DNA from: Colias croceus
Taxonomy: Eukaryota; Arthropoda; Insecta; Lepidoptera; Pieridae
Direction of reading: 5' to 3'
Assembly (NCBI RefSeq): GCF_905220415.1
Contig: NC_059562.1
Location: forward strand, 5,037,501 to 5,101,500
DNA: 64,000 nucleotides
Shown piece after piece: positions 1-13,800 of the stretch; within the stretch, counting starts at the first letter, position 1; every line of letters begins with the position of its first letter. The notes beneath the pieces were generated by a model. That model was not told where the DNA came from. It did no database searches and saw only the letters and a list, made by a program, of their open reading frames with translations. A program made the translations under genes and the position numbers.

Positions 1-32
1 CATGCATAAAAATGTATATAATAATATGCAAA

Positions 33-100
33 GTGAGTGAGTGGGTTAGCAAGTGATTGAGTGTGTGTTTGAGTGAGTGAGTAAGTAAGTAATGTAAAGC
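33..100. repeat. GTGA/GTAA-rich low-complexity tract
   Basis: Degenerate tetranucleotide tract (gtga, then gtaa units) downstream of RhoGAPp190 exon 27 on the transcribed strand. It is probably intronic simple sequence; no function is visible. Confidence 0.7.
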
Positions 101-143
101 TATTGTACACGTAAAGCATGCATTTTAATGTATGTATATGCAC

Positions 144-3100
144 CTGTGCGTACTGCGCGTCGAGTTCGGTCTCAGAGCTGACGCCGGACGGGTGGTGGTG
201 CCCGCCGGACGGCCCGTACGACTGGGATGATTTATATGTTTTTAAGTGAAACTTTTATTACATCGTCTCAAACTTTTTGGTCTGTGTAGCGCATGTCGCG
301 TGACGCACGATACGTACGATAATTATCGTACAAATACGATAATTTTTAGTTAAATGTCTATAGTGTGAAAAAAGGTTTCACTTTTACCGTGGTTTCATAA
401 AACCACACAACATTTTTTTTCTATATGTATTTATTTCGTCTTTTCCATTTAAAAAAAACTTTTGGAAGTGTTTAACACTCTTTATCTAGATGATAGGTCG
501 TTTATTAAACAAAAATTGAGTATTTAACACATTTTTATAAACAACAATATCAATTTGTAATTTCGTGATTTGAAATTTTGTTATTGTAAGTCAATATATT
601 TTTCTTGTATACAACAAAATCCCACCCGAAATTGAAACCCACCTGTGAGTACAGCAACTTTTGAGAAGATTATGTATTTAATAACAATTGTAGACAGAAA
701 CTAATATTTATTTATGTAACAAAGTCTGACCACAGTAACAGCGAAATTGGTACGTAATTATGTATGGAAAAAATGTAATCAATTATATTTTGTTTAGTTA
801 AATATCTCCCAGTGATATAATGCATCCATGTTTTCGCGAATGAAATGTTAAATCAGTATTAATGAATGCATAAAATGATTTTTCATATGAATTGAATAAA
901 CCCCGGTTGCTATGACACAAACACCTATAATTTTAGTTGCGATTAAATTTTCTCTACACCATGATATTATTATTTACAAGAACATATATTTATACATAAT
1001 ATTGGCTTACCTTTCTATCTCTAGAATGCGCTGGTCCAATGGTGATGTGTTGCAGCGCATCGCTTACCATCGTGTAGTTGTTCATATCCAGTTTACCAGG
1101 TTGCTGGGAAAATGACGTTATTTCTTATGTCATAAGGTTCATTTTGAATGTCATAGCGTTGAAGTGTCTTCGATATTGTCTTCGATAATTAAGTTTTCGA
1201 TATTGAATAGCAAATATGGTCTAACGAAAACGGCACTTTTGTAAAAAAATCTGATAATATTTACTGTCATAAAGTTGCGCCGTAACTAAAAAAAAATTAT
1301 GACACATTTCTTCATCCTTCGATTTATAACATTAAAATGCTTTTTCAAGAAAGATTTGTCTTCGTAAGTCCGCTTCCGTTTTTATACAATACTAGCTTTC
1401 CACTCGCGGCTTCGCCCGCCCAGTCAAAGAAAAACCCGCATAGTTCCCGTTCCCGTGGGATTTCCGGGATAAAACCTATCCTATGTCCCGGGGTAAAAAG
1501 TAGTCTATGTCCTTTCTCGGGTATCAAAATGTCTCTATACCAAATTTCATGCAAATTGGTTCAGTAGTTAAGGCGTGACTGAGTATCAGACAGACAGACA
1601 GAGTTACTTTCGCATTTATAATATTAAGTATGGATTTTGCTACCTAATCTTGCTTAAAGTGAGCGAAATATATAAAATAAAATGAAAACTTATTCCTCAT
1701 GTATTATTACCTTCAAAGTCTGCGAATGTCTTGGCCTGTGAGGAGGTGGGTGTGGCCGAGCTCGGCCCGTTGTGAACGCACGCGGCCCGTAACCTGCCGG
1801 TTGCCAGAGACCACCGCCATCTGTTTTAATACATGTATTTAACGGTACTTAAAACAGTCATAGAGACAAAATTATTATTAAAGTGGAAATAAATAAGTAT
1901 ACGCAACTACCTCAAATAAACTTAGAAAACAAAAGTGATCATACAGAATATCCGGTAAGCACTACAACAAACTTTAAGGAGAGTTAGATGAAGCTATAAA
2001 TCTATAATAAAAATAATGATAAAAAAGCTGTAATATTTGAAATCGATTGATTCTCAAAAATAGTAAGAGCTAGCGCGCAAGAGCAACTTTTGTCTCCGCA
2101 ACTATTTTGTCTCTCCCATCAACTCTATGGGCTAATAAAAAAGTCTCCCGGGAGTTGCGTCGCTACGTGCGCGCACTTTCTTACTAGCCCATAGAGTTGA
2201 TGGGAGAGACAAAATAGTTGCGGAGAGTTGCTCTTGCGCGCTAGATCTAACACTTTTTAGAACGTCACCCGAGCATTATATATGTCTGTACTACTTACCG
2301 GAAACCATGTAAGTATATCTAAGATTTAATAAACATATAAAATTTTAAATACGCTTATATAATGCTGTGTACTCGTATGACACTGCTTTACCTTCATGTG
2401 CAAAAAATATATTACCACATTATGTGTGTATAACTTAACGAAAGCTTTTCAAATTACAAATAATTATATACTTTAAAAAAATACTATTTTACAAAACTTC
2501 GAATAAATTTTTGCATAAATAAGATTGTAAGAGGCATGCTTTATAAAATCAATTTAAAGTGTCCGAAAAAATTGTTCGTAAAAATGTGTAAATACTATAT
2601 TAAAAATATATTCTAATCTAATCTACTTAAATGTAATCATGCACAAATCACGAGTACAAAACGGACGAAACAACCATCTACGCAAAAATGAACCTTCCCG
2701 CCATACAAATACGGTATACAATTGCGACCATGCAATCACCTGACTCGTGCGTGCTGAGTGAGTCCTCCGAACAGTTGAGGTCCGCTGCGTTATAACAATA
2801 TCATTTTTTTTTACATTTATTATAAACTTCATGTATATATAATTTATTTAGAAACGCACGCACGCATAAAAAATTATGTATCTAATCTGTGGATAATGTT
2901 GTTGGTTGCGCAGTTTCACCTGTGTCTCGATTATGTTTTATTTTAATGTTTCTTACTTTTATACTGTTTGTGAACCCAATGAAAGAATAACAGAAATAAT
3001 TTCTTTTTATATTTAGCATTTAGCTAGCGTTTTTATATGACTTAATATAATCTGGTATGTTTCTATTCCTTTTAATAAATGTTGCTCTTGTATATCATAA

Positions 3101-4874
3101 AATAAAAACCTAACCAATCTATTACCAAAGACAGAAACAAAACTTTCCATTTAGTGTATACTGCGCAATAAAGTATTCCTTATATCGTTAAATACCGTCC
3201 ATTCAAAATTCGTCCATATATGACTTTGCAATAATAGACCGGGAGATATTGACACAAAATTTCGAGTCATTTGTAACAGGATGGCGGTTCTACAGGGGAC
3301 TCAGAACGCAATTACAAAAAGAAAAATGATTAGAATGATTAGTAGAACCGCCATCGCAACCGCCATTACAAATGACTCGAAATTTTGTGTCAATATCTCC
3401 CGGTCTATCTATACAAATATTATAAAGAGGAAAGGTTTGATTTTTTGTTTGTTTGTTTGTATGAATTGAATAGGCTCCGAAACTACTTGGCAGATTTGAA
3501 AAATTCTTTCACTGTTGGAAAGCTACATCATTTCTGAGTGACATAGGCTATATTTCATTTTCAAAAAAAATAGGCATCCTTACTAAAATTACGATAACGT
3601 AATCCAAGGTGTGAAAAAAATATCAAAAAACTACCTTACATCGCGTGCGCTGCGAAAACTGTTGATGATAGAACAAAATGATATACTACATTTTTTTAGA
3701 ACACACCATTGTCTACAAAAAATCAGCGGCAGCATATCTCTAACTATTACAGTCATGTCACAATAAGCGTTTTTTTATTGAAAAAAAGAAATTAAAATAC
3801 CACCGCTACAAAAAGCTCTTTATTTGTACCTTGGTATTAACCCTTATCAAATTAAATGATGTATTATTTAATATTATATAATATTTTAATAGCCATAAAT
3901 ATTACACTGTTTTTAGCTTTGTTGATTCTACACGTTGGGAAATGTAATACTTATAATAAATGCGAAAGTTTGTGAGGATGGATGTACCTACTCACTCTTT
4001 CACGCAAATACTACTGAAGATTACATTGAAATTTAGTATACATATATAGAGGGTAACTTGGATAAACATATATGTATATCCCGGAAATCCCACAGGAACG
4101 GGAACTATGCGGGTTTTTTTAAACGCGGGCGAAGCCGCGGGCGGAATGCTAGTAAGGTATATATTCAACTCACGCGACAAATCAGCGTGCATCCTGTGGT
4201 CGGGCGGCGCGGGCTCTGGAGGCGTGCTCGGAGGCGGGTATACGCTGAAACCTGCGAAGTTCATTAGTATTATTATTTTGAAATAAAATGATATTTTTCG
4301 AAAAATCAATTTCGAGACGGATTTGTATATGTAATAGAACATTTCTTGCTAGATATGAAAAAAAAAAACATATTGATTCATACGATTTACACTCGTTATT
4401 TGTAAATAGTGCGCAATAAAAATGAAAAGTAATTAATCTATAATATAAAAATGAATCCCAAAATGTGTTGGTAAGCGCATAACTTTAGAACAGCTGAACC
4501 GATTTCTTTAATTCTTTTTTTATTATATTCCTTGAAGTACGAGGATGGTTCTTATGTAGAGAAAACGTGAATATGTACCACGGGCGAAACCGGGGCGGAC
4601 CGCTAGTTTTCAATAAATCAACAGTGACTTTATTTGAAGGTATTATTTAGACTTATTAAAGTAGAAATTCTAGTAATATTTATATAGGCTATTTAGATAT
4701 TACATTGATAGTAAAAGACAATAATAAAAAGGTATGTGATAAACATATTTCTTACCTTTAAGAAAACTTCTATTCTTCGAATTATTAAGAGTATCGCTGT
4801 ATTCTGACTCCATGTCGGCGCGTGAGTCGGGTCCAATCAGTAAATCCAATGAATTTGTCAGTTTGTGCTCCATC
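144..4874 (-). CDS. RhoGAPp190: RhoGAPp190 exons 22-27: linker before the RhoGAP domain
   Basis: Exons (minus strand): 4756-4874, 4174-4251, 2740-2784, 1711-1820, 1011-1103 and 144-221, residues about 1005-1179. This is the disordered linker: MEHKLTNSLDLL, the proline-rich SVYPPPSTPPEPAPP, DLNCSEDSLSTHES, a Pro/Arg/His-rich exon 25, KLDMNNYTMVSDAL in exon 26 and a Gly/His/Ser-rich exon 27. Tyrosines in this linker are phosphorylated in vertebrate p190, which is family knowledge. Exon 24 is only 45 nt and exon 27 uses a weaker donor (GTGCAT), so these two are the least certain. All phases join. Confidence 0.85.
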
Positions 4875-7800
4875 CTGTAAAAATAAAATATTTTGAATAG
4901 TTTGAACCGGTCTTCTTGTTTCTTTCATAAATTGCTTGTTTTCGCTGCTTTGAAATTTTCTTTTCGCTAAGCTCAGTATTTGATATATATCTATACTTTT
5001 ATATTATAATTTATAAAGCTGAAGAGTTCGTTTGTATGTTTGAACGCGCTTATCTCAGGAACTACTGGTCCGAAACTATAAGCTATATATCATCACGCTA
5101 AGACAAACAGGAGAAGAGGTACGAGGGTGAAACCGCGGAGCGCAGGTAGTTTAAAATATGTGTGAATAATAAAAAAATATGGGTGTCCCAAACACTAGTG
5201 ATACTGAAACCAGGAGGTATAGGATCTAGGTCTTCAGTTGCCGTGGCCGAGGTCTGTACCAAAGAATGTGTCAGCTTCAGTATATCACTACTTCTTGGGG
5301 CACCCTGTATGTATCTATTGGGGGCAGGTTGCGGGTTGCGCGCTCCATGCGGCACGCCGCTCGACCTGCTGGGGGCAGGTTGCGGTTGTGACGCCATCTG
5401 TGGGGGGCAGGTTGCGGTGTGACGTCACACTCACGTGTCCAGGCGGTAGGGGTGCGGCGCGGGGCGGGCCGCGGCCACGTCGGGCAGGTTGTGGTTGTGC
5501 CGCGCGCCGCCCGACCGCTCCATGCGGAACGCGCGTTCAATCTCGCCCTTACGCTCCCACACCTCCTTGAAGAACGGCGTGTAGAACGCCGCTGGACACG
5601 AGAAAAAAACATTTGAGCACACAGAAAAATAGAGTTTATAGATCCAATCATTCGTAATGCACCTGAAAACTAATATTTTTTATGTTAATATGATAAAAAC
5701 CCGCTAAAAGGTCGAAATAGGCGACCGAAAAATAAAACGTTAAAAGTTTCAGTTCAAGGAAATAAATATCAACCAAACCCTAGATTACAAGTAAACCTTA
5801 CCGAATATTTTGATTTATTCTTACACGCTCGTTTTAAAAATACACCATTAAACTTTAAAATAAATAAGGAAAGTTTCAAACATTATATCAAGATTATGTC
5901 ACAAAAAACATGCTTTTTTTTTAATCGCCACTTATTACCGCTTACAAATAAAAAAATGCCCATAAAAAATGGCAACCCAACTCACCCTTAGTCTCCGCCG
6001 TGTTACTATACGTGTACGTAGTGAAGTGCGCTGCGAGTCGATCGGCAGTCGCGTTTCCATCCGTAATGAGAGCGTGGCCGAGATCCGTACCGAAGAACGT
6101 GTTAGCTGCTGACCCACCACCATCTGTGACTGCCACCATTTGGATTGGCAGGTTTGGTATGTTCATGGAGAACGCGCTGGAAACGTGAAGTTAGCAACGG
6201 TTAGTATAATGTTCAGAATACACTAAAACCATTTTATTCTAGTAGTACGAGATCCCACACGTATCCATTAGTGCGTTCATAGTTTTTTTGCTAAAACCAA
6301 AATGTTATGTACATATATTTATAATTAGGACAATATATGTATATCTAGGTTGCCAGTCAAAATTTATAAAGATTGAGACTGCAAGTTATGTAGAGATTCT
6401 AAAAAATGACGGTTGCCGTTTTTCACCTGCCCGCAACCTCTTCACAGCAGCAGCAGTGTTTGCCAGCCTACTTTTAAATAATTATATAATCCAAAAACAA
6501 CAACAAAATTACTATTTCGTATTCACTCTTAGCTCATAAAATTATTTCACGCACTTCTCAATATCTTCAGATGTATTTAACATGATTCAATTGCGTTTAA
6601 ACACCAAGGAAACTGTATCACAACTAACTACAGATACTTTAACTTTCAACTCATTTGTGTACATATTTACGAATGATTTCAGGAGAAGACAAGCGTCATC
6701 TAACTATCATAACATTGCTAGACAATGATTAAATAATAACAGTTTACAAACAATCAAACACAAACAAGATGTGACAAATGTAGAATGTAGAATGTTTACT
6801 ACCTGACTAAATAAAAGTATTTTAGTATATCTAATTGATAATACAAGTACATCATTGATTTTATTATAATTTTTTTAGAGACACAAAAATGTACAAGCTT
6901 TTATAAACGTTATATAAAAACCTACAATATAGAAACAAGATAGTTTACTTTTAACAATAATTATGTTTGAAACAGCTTATGTTGCAACAAAACCAAGCCG
7001 TGGTTTAATTAAATCAATATTCAATACTTTGCACTTACTTCAAAGTAGCCAAGCTGGCTTTCCTCTTAGCAGAGTAGATGAGAATAAAACCATGTATCAA
7101 CTCTTCTCTGAACTGACTGGCGCCGTGGAAACTAGATATTATAACCTATAATAGAAAACATATTGTTACATTTCTTTCTATTCTAATGACAATCCTACCA
7201 TATCATTTAAAATGTCAAATAAATGCCTACAGTAGTCGCGTGGTCTACAAGGGTATAAGGTCTACCAGAATCTGATGGCATATTTATATTTCAGAAATAA
7301 AAGATTTTCATGTGGCAACTTATTTGACAACTATCAAATTGGTTGTCAAATTATTTGTCTTTTTTTCAGTTGATGAATAATTTTTAGGATTTTGTCTAAA
7401 AAATCTTCGAAAATGTCGAAAAAGCCGCTGCGATCACAAGCAAGAGGTGTTGTTTATAATGTGTATAGAAAAACATTCGATGAAGAAGGGTCAAACACAT
7501 CACAATTTTCAATTTTTAAGATTTTATTGGTAAATTGGACTTACCCGTATTGATACTTTAAATTAAAAATATTATAAGTAGGTAACTATAATATTGTTTG
7601 TTGATTAGAATATAATTTTATGAAAACTTATTACAGGAGTTTCCAATACGGCTATTCATCAAGTCCAAGCTGTCCAAGTCAATTTTATAATGTGTGTATC
7701 TGTTATTACTTACGAAAATAAACATAGTTTTATTTTATTTTTATTTTATTTTATAAAAAATTATAAGCAGTTTTGAACTACATTATCATTATAATATTGA

Positions 7801-10800
7801 TATTTTCACATGGCATACTGGTTATGAATATACAAATATAGGTATGTATAAATAATAATAATTATGTATTACCTGTATAAAAGTAATATGTATAATTGTA
7901 TATTATACATGTAAGTATGTACCTACATAATATTAAGTGGATATCTCATTATTAAGTACAGTATTGTCCACTTATGTAATGTGACTAATGATATTGAGGA
8001 CAAAATAAAAAATAAGCAGTATCAAAATCGTTCAGTCCATTTTCCCTATGGTTGCACACTCAAAATTTTGATTTCGCTAATTGCCATCAGATTCTGGTTT
8101 ACCTATATACAATTTTTAAAACAAGAAAAAGTACACAAATAAATTAAAAAATCTGTTTATTTACTTATAAATCTTCATTAGTATATATTTTCCATTTAAA
8201 ATAATCAACAAAACATACAACCATACTTTTTATGATACGCGACTACTTGGGTTAATCAATAAAAATCTACACTTCGGGAAAATCATGTAAAACTTATTTT
8301 ATTTCTGGATTTTATTTTCGATTATATATATATGTATTACAAGAAAATTGAAATTCGTCGCTTACAATTTTATTATAGTAGAGCCATTTTAATAGGCAAC
8401 ATTTGACAGTTCAACAAAATTCAACAACGTAACCTAGTAAAGACGACATAGAATAACATGATATTTCGTTTTGTTAGAACTGCACGTTTGCTTAACTTTT
8501 TTCAATTATGATTACATATTTATAATAATAATGACCGATACAAGTAATTTTAGGATTTGATTTTACTGATAAACCATTCTAAACATAATAAAAAATTTCT
8601 GATTCAAAGAACTGACGTCGCTACAATTTTGTGTCAATAAACCTTTTTTCTTTTTAAATACCAGAGACGTTACTCTAAAAATCGAAATCTGACATCTAGA
8701 ATCGAATGCATTGATTACTTGGGAATAAAAATTATCATAAATTATTGACATGGTGTTTCAAGTTCGATTGACAAATGTTTCAAGTCCGTATCGATTAATT
8801 TACTTTAATCGATGTTTTTAAGCAGGTTACCACCCTATGAAGATAAAATTGATAGACGTCAAATGTTGCCTATTAAATTGGCTCGACTATAAGGCATTTA
8901 TTTGTCGATAAAGTTTATATAACAGAAGATTACCAATACTTCGTAATGATACAAGACGCTTTGCTTTACAAAAAACTTTTACTCACTTCAACTTTCCGCT
9001 TAGAATCGCCCAGAAAGGTCTCAATCACAATCGACCTATCGCCCGTGAGGAAACAAGCTCGATGCAACAGTAGGGGGCTGAGCACGCGGTCCGGCGAGTA
9101 CGGGTCGTCGCAGAACATGCACACCATTATCCTGTAATTAGGGAAGATGTTAAAAAAGTTGTAATTAGAGGTATTTGTTTGTTCTCGATTGAACTTTGGA
9201 AGTTTTATATCTTAAAATATTTCGTTATAACCATGCTGACGTTTATGAACACTGTAGTAGAATCTGAATTTTGAATGCTAGTGAGTTATTTCAATTTAAT
9301 CAACTATCATTACATTAAAAAATGAAGACAATAAAAAGTAATATAAATCAGTCTTCCTGATCATCATCGTGATCATAATGTACATGGTCATACGAATGGC
9401 GCCAAAACATATTTTTAAGAGAATTAAATGATAATGGGCGTTCGTCATTATTTCGCCGATTCGTTTTTCCGAAAATATTATTGTAATAACTATTATCACA
9501 TTAAGAGTAGAGAAACTTTTTCACTATCGTAATACTATCTTTATTTTCTAGTACGAATATGTTCTGGGAAAAGGCAGTGAATATTATTGTTATATCTTAT
9601 AACTTTGTGGATTACAGGAGAAAAATTACAAAACAAAATTGTATAGATGTATTAGGCTACCGTAGGCTTCAAATATCGTTGCAGAGTGTGTGCGGCGGGG
9701 GCTGCGCTCATTCAATAGGCAACGTGAGGAGGGCGACAGACTGTTGTGGCTGCTGTCTGTCGTAGTGCTCGGCATGCGCGTAGGGTAGTTCGCGACTACA
9801 TACGAGTGGATTGCCAATGGCAGGCGCGCGAGGGGTACCGTGAGCGTTCCCACCGGAGATCCCGGGATCCCCTCTTTACTTGCGCGGAAGTAGGCCACCG
9901 TGAGGTTTTAGTCAGTATGAGTCTGACATAACCCTGCTGCTGCCCCCGAAGCAGCCGGTATTCATGAGAATTTCCTCACGTTAAAAAAAAAAAAAAAAAA
10001 AAAAGCCTTCAAATATCGCATAACAATAAAACTATGATAATGGCGATTATCATTTTATTCTCCGGGGACGGCGATATGTGTGTGTGCGTGTAATACATGT
10101 ATGCATGTGTACTTGCGTATATGTATGCGTGTGATACGTGTATGTATGTACACACTATACGCACCGTATGTCCGCGTCGTAGCACACAATCAAGTCACGG
10201 TAGAGGTGCGCATAGCTCGCCTTGTCGCGATTCGCGCGAACTAGCTCTTGTACAGCATCTGCTGTTAACGCTTCTGTACCGAGCTCGCCGACTGACGCCT
10301 CCATGTATGAACAGTGTAGGCTGAAACACGATGTTTTATTAGATAAACAAAAATGACGTGTGTCACTCGGGGACTGCCGCGGTAAAGCTATTGCATGCTA
10401 TGCCTTCAAGCCACACCTCCGCCCGTCGGAGTGGGGAGCGTGAGGTTTTTTCGTTACGGAATTTCTGGATTCGGTCCCCGCGCTCAAGGCCCGCGATAGG
10501 AGCTATGCAATAGCTTAAAATTGTATAAAGAAGTCATTACGATCTCCACATATTAGTGTAAGGTGAAGATGTAACAGATAATATACTATCATCTGTTATC
10601 AATTTTAATTTATCATTACTTACTGTCTATAGCCTTAAATAGAGAAAGTCTTAAATAGCGAAAATAAAATATTTATTTCGAGTCTAACTACTACCACTAC
10701 TATGAATGACAACCAGATAATAAATGCAAAAAATATCAAACTCACTTATCAGCAAGATTCTGCCCCTCCTCTTGTAAGCGAGCGACCTCTTTCTTATCCA

Positions 10801-13800
10801 TACCGTCGTCTTGAACGAATATAACCACCAATGGTAATCCCTGTATCATAGAAAAAAGTACCTATTATAAGACTCTATAGTTACTGTCTAAAAAATAAGA
10901 TTTAAAATGTAACTTATTAAATAAAAAAATGTTTATTATTTCAAGTATATTAAATTTCAATTCTAAGCTTATTAGAAACAGTCAAAAAAAAGTACCTGAA
11001 AGGGTAATTTATCTTCTTGTTCTAGACTCGACAGGAGTGTCTTTTCAGCACAATTTCTTATAAATTCGAATGACTCTTGATCTTGATATACACAGAAATA
11101 ACCTGTAAGAAAGATTTCATAGTTTACAAATATTTTACTATTTCATTTGTTTTGCATTTACATTGAGAGTCCAACTCTGAAGCCAAGATTGCGAATAAAC
11201 ATATTTCAAAATGTTTGCCGAGCAACAATCGACCCTACAGCTGTACCCCACACACGTACCGTAAGGTGCATAATCCCTTAGCACGTTGTTGTTCCGCCGT
11301 CGCAACTGTCTATGAGACACTTGATGCAACATTTATCAAAATGTTTGCTGAGAAATAATAGCCCATATAGCAGTTCGTCCCCTACGTACCGTAAGGTGCA
11401 TAATCCCTTAGCACGTTGTTGTGCCGCCGTCGCACCAGGCCATGAGACACTTGATGCAACATATTGCAAAATGTTTGCTTTACAATAATCGCCTCTACTA
11501 CACTTGGCCATGCACTTACCATTAGGTCAGTACTACTCTTTCCACGTACCATTAGGTGCATAATCCCTTAACACGTCAGTATGACGCCGCTGATCCAAAC
11601 GCCACGCTACACCGTTGACGCTCACACGTTTGTCACCGTCACACCCGGCTATGAGACGCTTGCCGAACTCCGATGCTATTTCATCCACCTGTTTACATTA
11701 TATAAATCATTTATTTCAGGGCAACTTAAAAAAAATGTATGTGAATATAGTTGTACATTGAATTATTTGTAAAATCGACCAATTCATGTTCATTTCAATT
11801 TATTGATATATCCATTATAATAGAAGACTGAAATTATAAAACCGTAAAAAATGTTTTTTTTGGCAATATCTTGATACATATTAATAAAGCATTTTATAAT
11901 GTCCTGTTTTTGTTTAAAATTTGTGTTTTTTTATGTGACTATACAAAGAATAGGTATATATATAAATAAAATAATAATATATATAAAATTTATTATAATA
12001 AGTCCATTAACTTACTCCCAATATGATGACGTTAATCTGATTGGAGTCCGTAGTGAGAGCCCAAGGCGCGGCCGGCGGGCCCGCTTGGCACTGCGACTCG
12101 CCCGTTGACGTCAACGATCTGTTTTTATAATATAACAATATTAACTATTAACTTAATTTAGTTTTTTGAAAATTAATTTAAACATTTGTATAAATTATGT
12201 ACGTACATTATTTAATTCAAACTTTTACACTTATCAAGGATCAGTGACAATACAATAATTAAATTACATAGTTGAGCGTGTCTCATAGTTTTCATAAACT
12301 ACTAGCTGACCCACCAAACGTTGTCTTGTCTTAGCACAATCTGTCAAACGCATGAAGTTAAATAGTTGTTAAGTTTTCTTCATTTTTTTGTATTTATTGA
12401 GCATATTTCTCAAGATTTTCTTTCATAAGATCCTTCTCCTGATAATAACAAAAAATAATTATCGAAACCGGTCCAGCCGTTCACGCGTGATACTGTGATC
12501 GAAGCAAAAAAGATTCGTGTTTATAGAATTTCACTTGTTACTTGTTATATATAAATTATTACTTATAATTGTGTATATGTCCGTCTGTCTGTCACTCACC
12601 CCACTCTAGTGTTGAGCACGACGGGCAGCGTGGCATCGAGGCAGTTTGCCCCGGCGGGGCAGTGCTCCCTCATGGGGCAGTGCACGAACCCAAGGTGTTG
12701 GAACAGCATCAGCTTCCTGTCTTGCTCCATGCGGTCCAGCATTTTGTATCTGTGGACGAATAAAATAGTTTTGATACAGGAAATTCGAATATATTATGCC
12801 GTAAGTATCGTATGTTATGTTCAAAGAACGAAAAAATAGCACAACATAAACGAAATTTGTGTTACATAAATAAAAACGATGAATTGTGACAGTCACAGAA
12901 ATCCCAAAAAACAATTTAACATCAGAAAAGCACAACATGTGCACAACAATAAATATTTAAAGCTAGGAGTAATAATTAATCTTGTTGTATAATAAAATGC
13001 TTCAACACATTTAGAGCCGATTTTTCAATCCTTGGTTAAAATTTATCCGACCAATAAAGTATTACACGAATATATTAAAATGTCACCTGTAAACTGTCAA
13101 ATACGGACAATTTTTGAAATGGTAGTGTAATATGTTATTCGATGAATAAGTTTTAACCAAGGATTGAAAAATCAGCCCTTATTTAAAATTAAAATACATA
13201 CCGGAAGTCATCTTGCAGTACATCAGTGATTTCCTTTATGTCCTCTTGTGTGATGGTCCCGGTTGGTGATATTCTCTTGAAGTGATAGAATAAGTCTGCG
13301 TGCTCCAGTAATAGCTCCTAAAATAAAAATTATTTAATATAGTTTTACTGCGTATAAGTAACGAGTACATTATAAAAAACTTGTACTTAAAAAAACATAT
13401 AGATTTTGGCGAAAATACAATTTGATGATACTTTTAATATTACAGAGAAATTTTAGATTTATATTGTGGGAAACTATTTAAAATAATTGGTATAGACATA
13501 CATTAAAAAAACAAATGTGGAAATCAAAAGTCATACGAACTGCGCCATGATAATAGAAAATTTCGGAAAAGGTTGCTCATCCCAGAATAGAAACAACGCG
13601 CTTATATTTTCACTTTGTAAAAATTAAATACTTTTCATACATTAACGGTCTTAAGGTTTAATAAAATGTTACCCATTCGCTATACAATGGATTAGTTATT
13701 GCAATAACCTGTCATGTTTTTACGATTGACGTTTCATGTGATCAAGAGCAGGACACATCTATGGTAGAAAATGGTTGAAATTTATCCATTTATCCAATTT

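Noticed and set aside
11185..11688. CRISPR-like or satellite array
   Set aside because: Spaced repeats were noticed, but they are explained by exon 14 copies with splice donors. The host is an animal.
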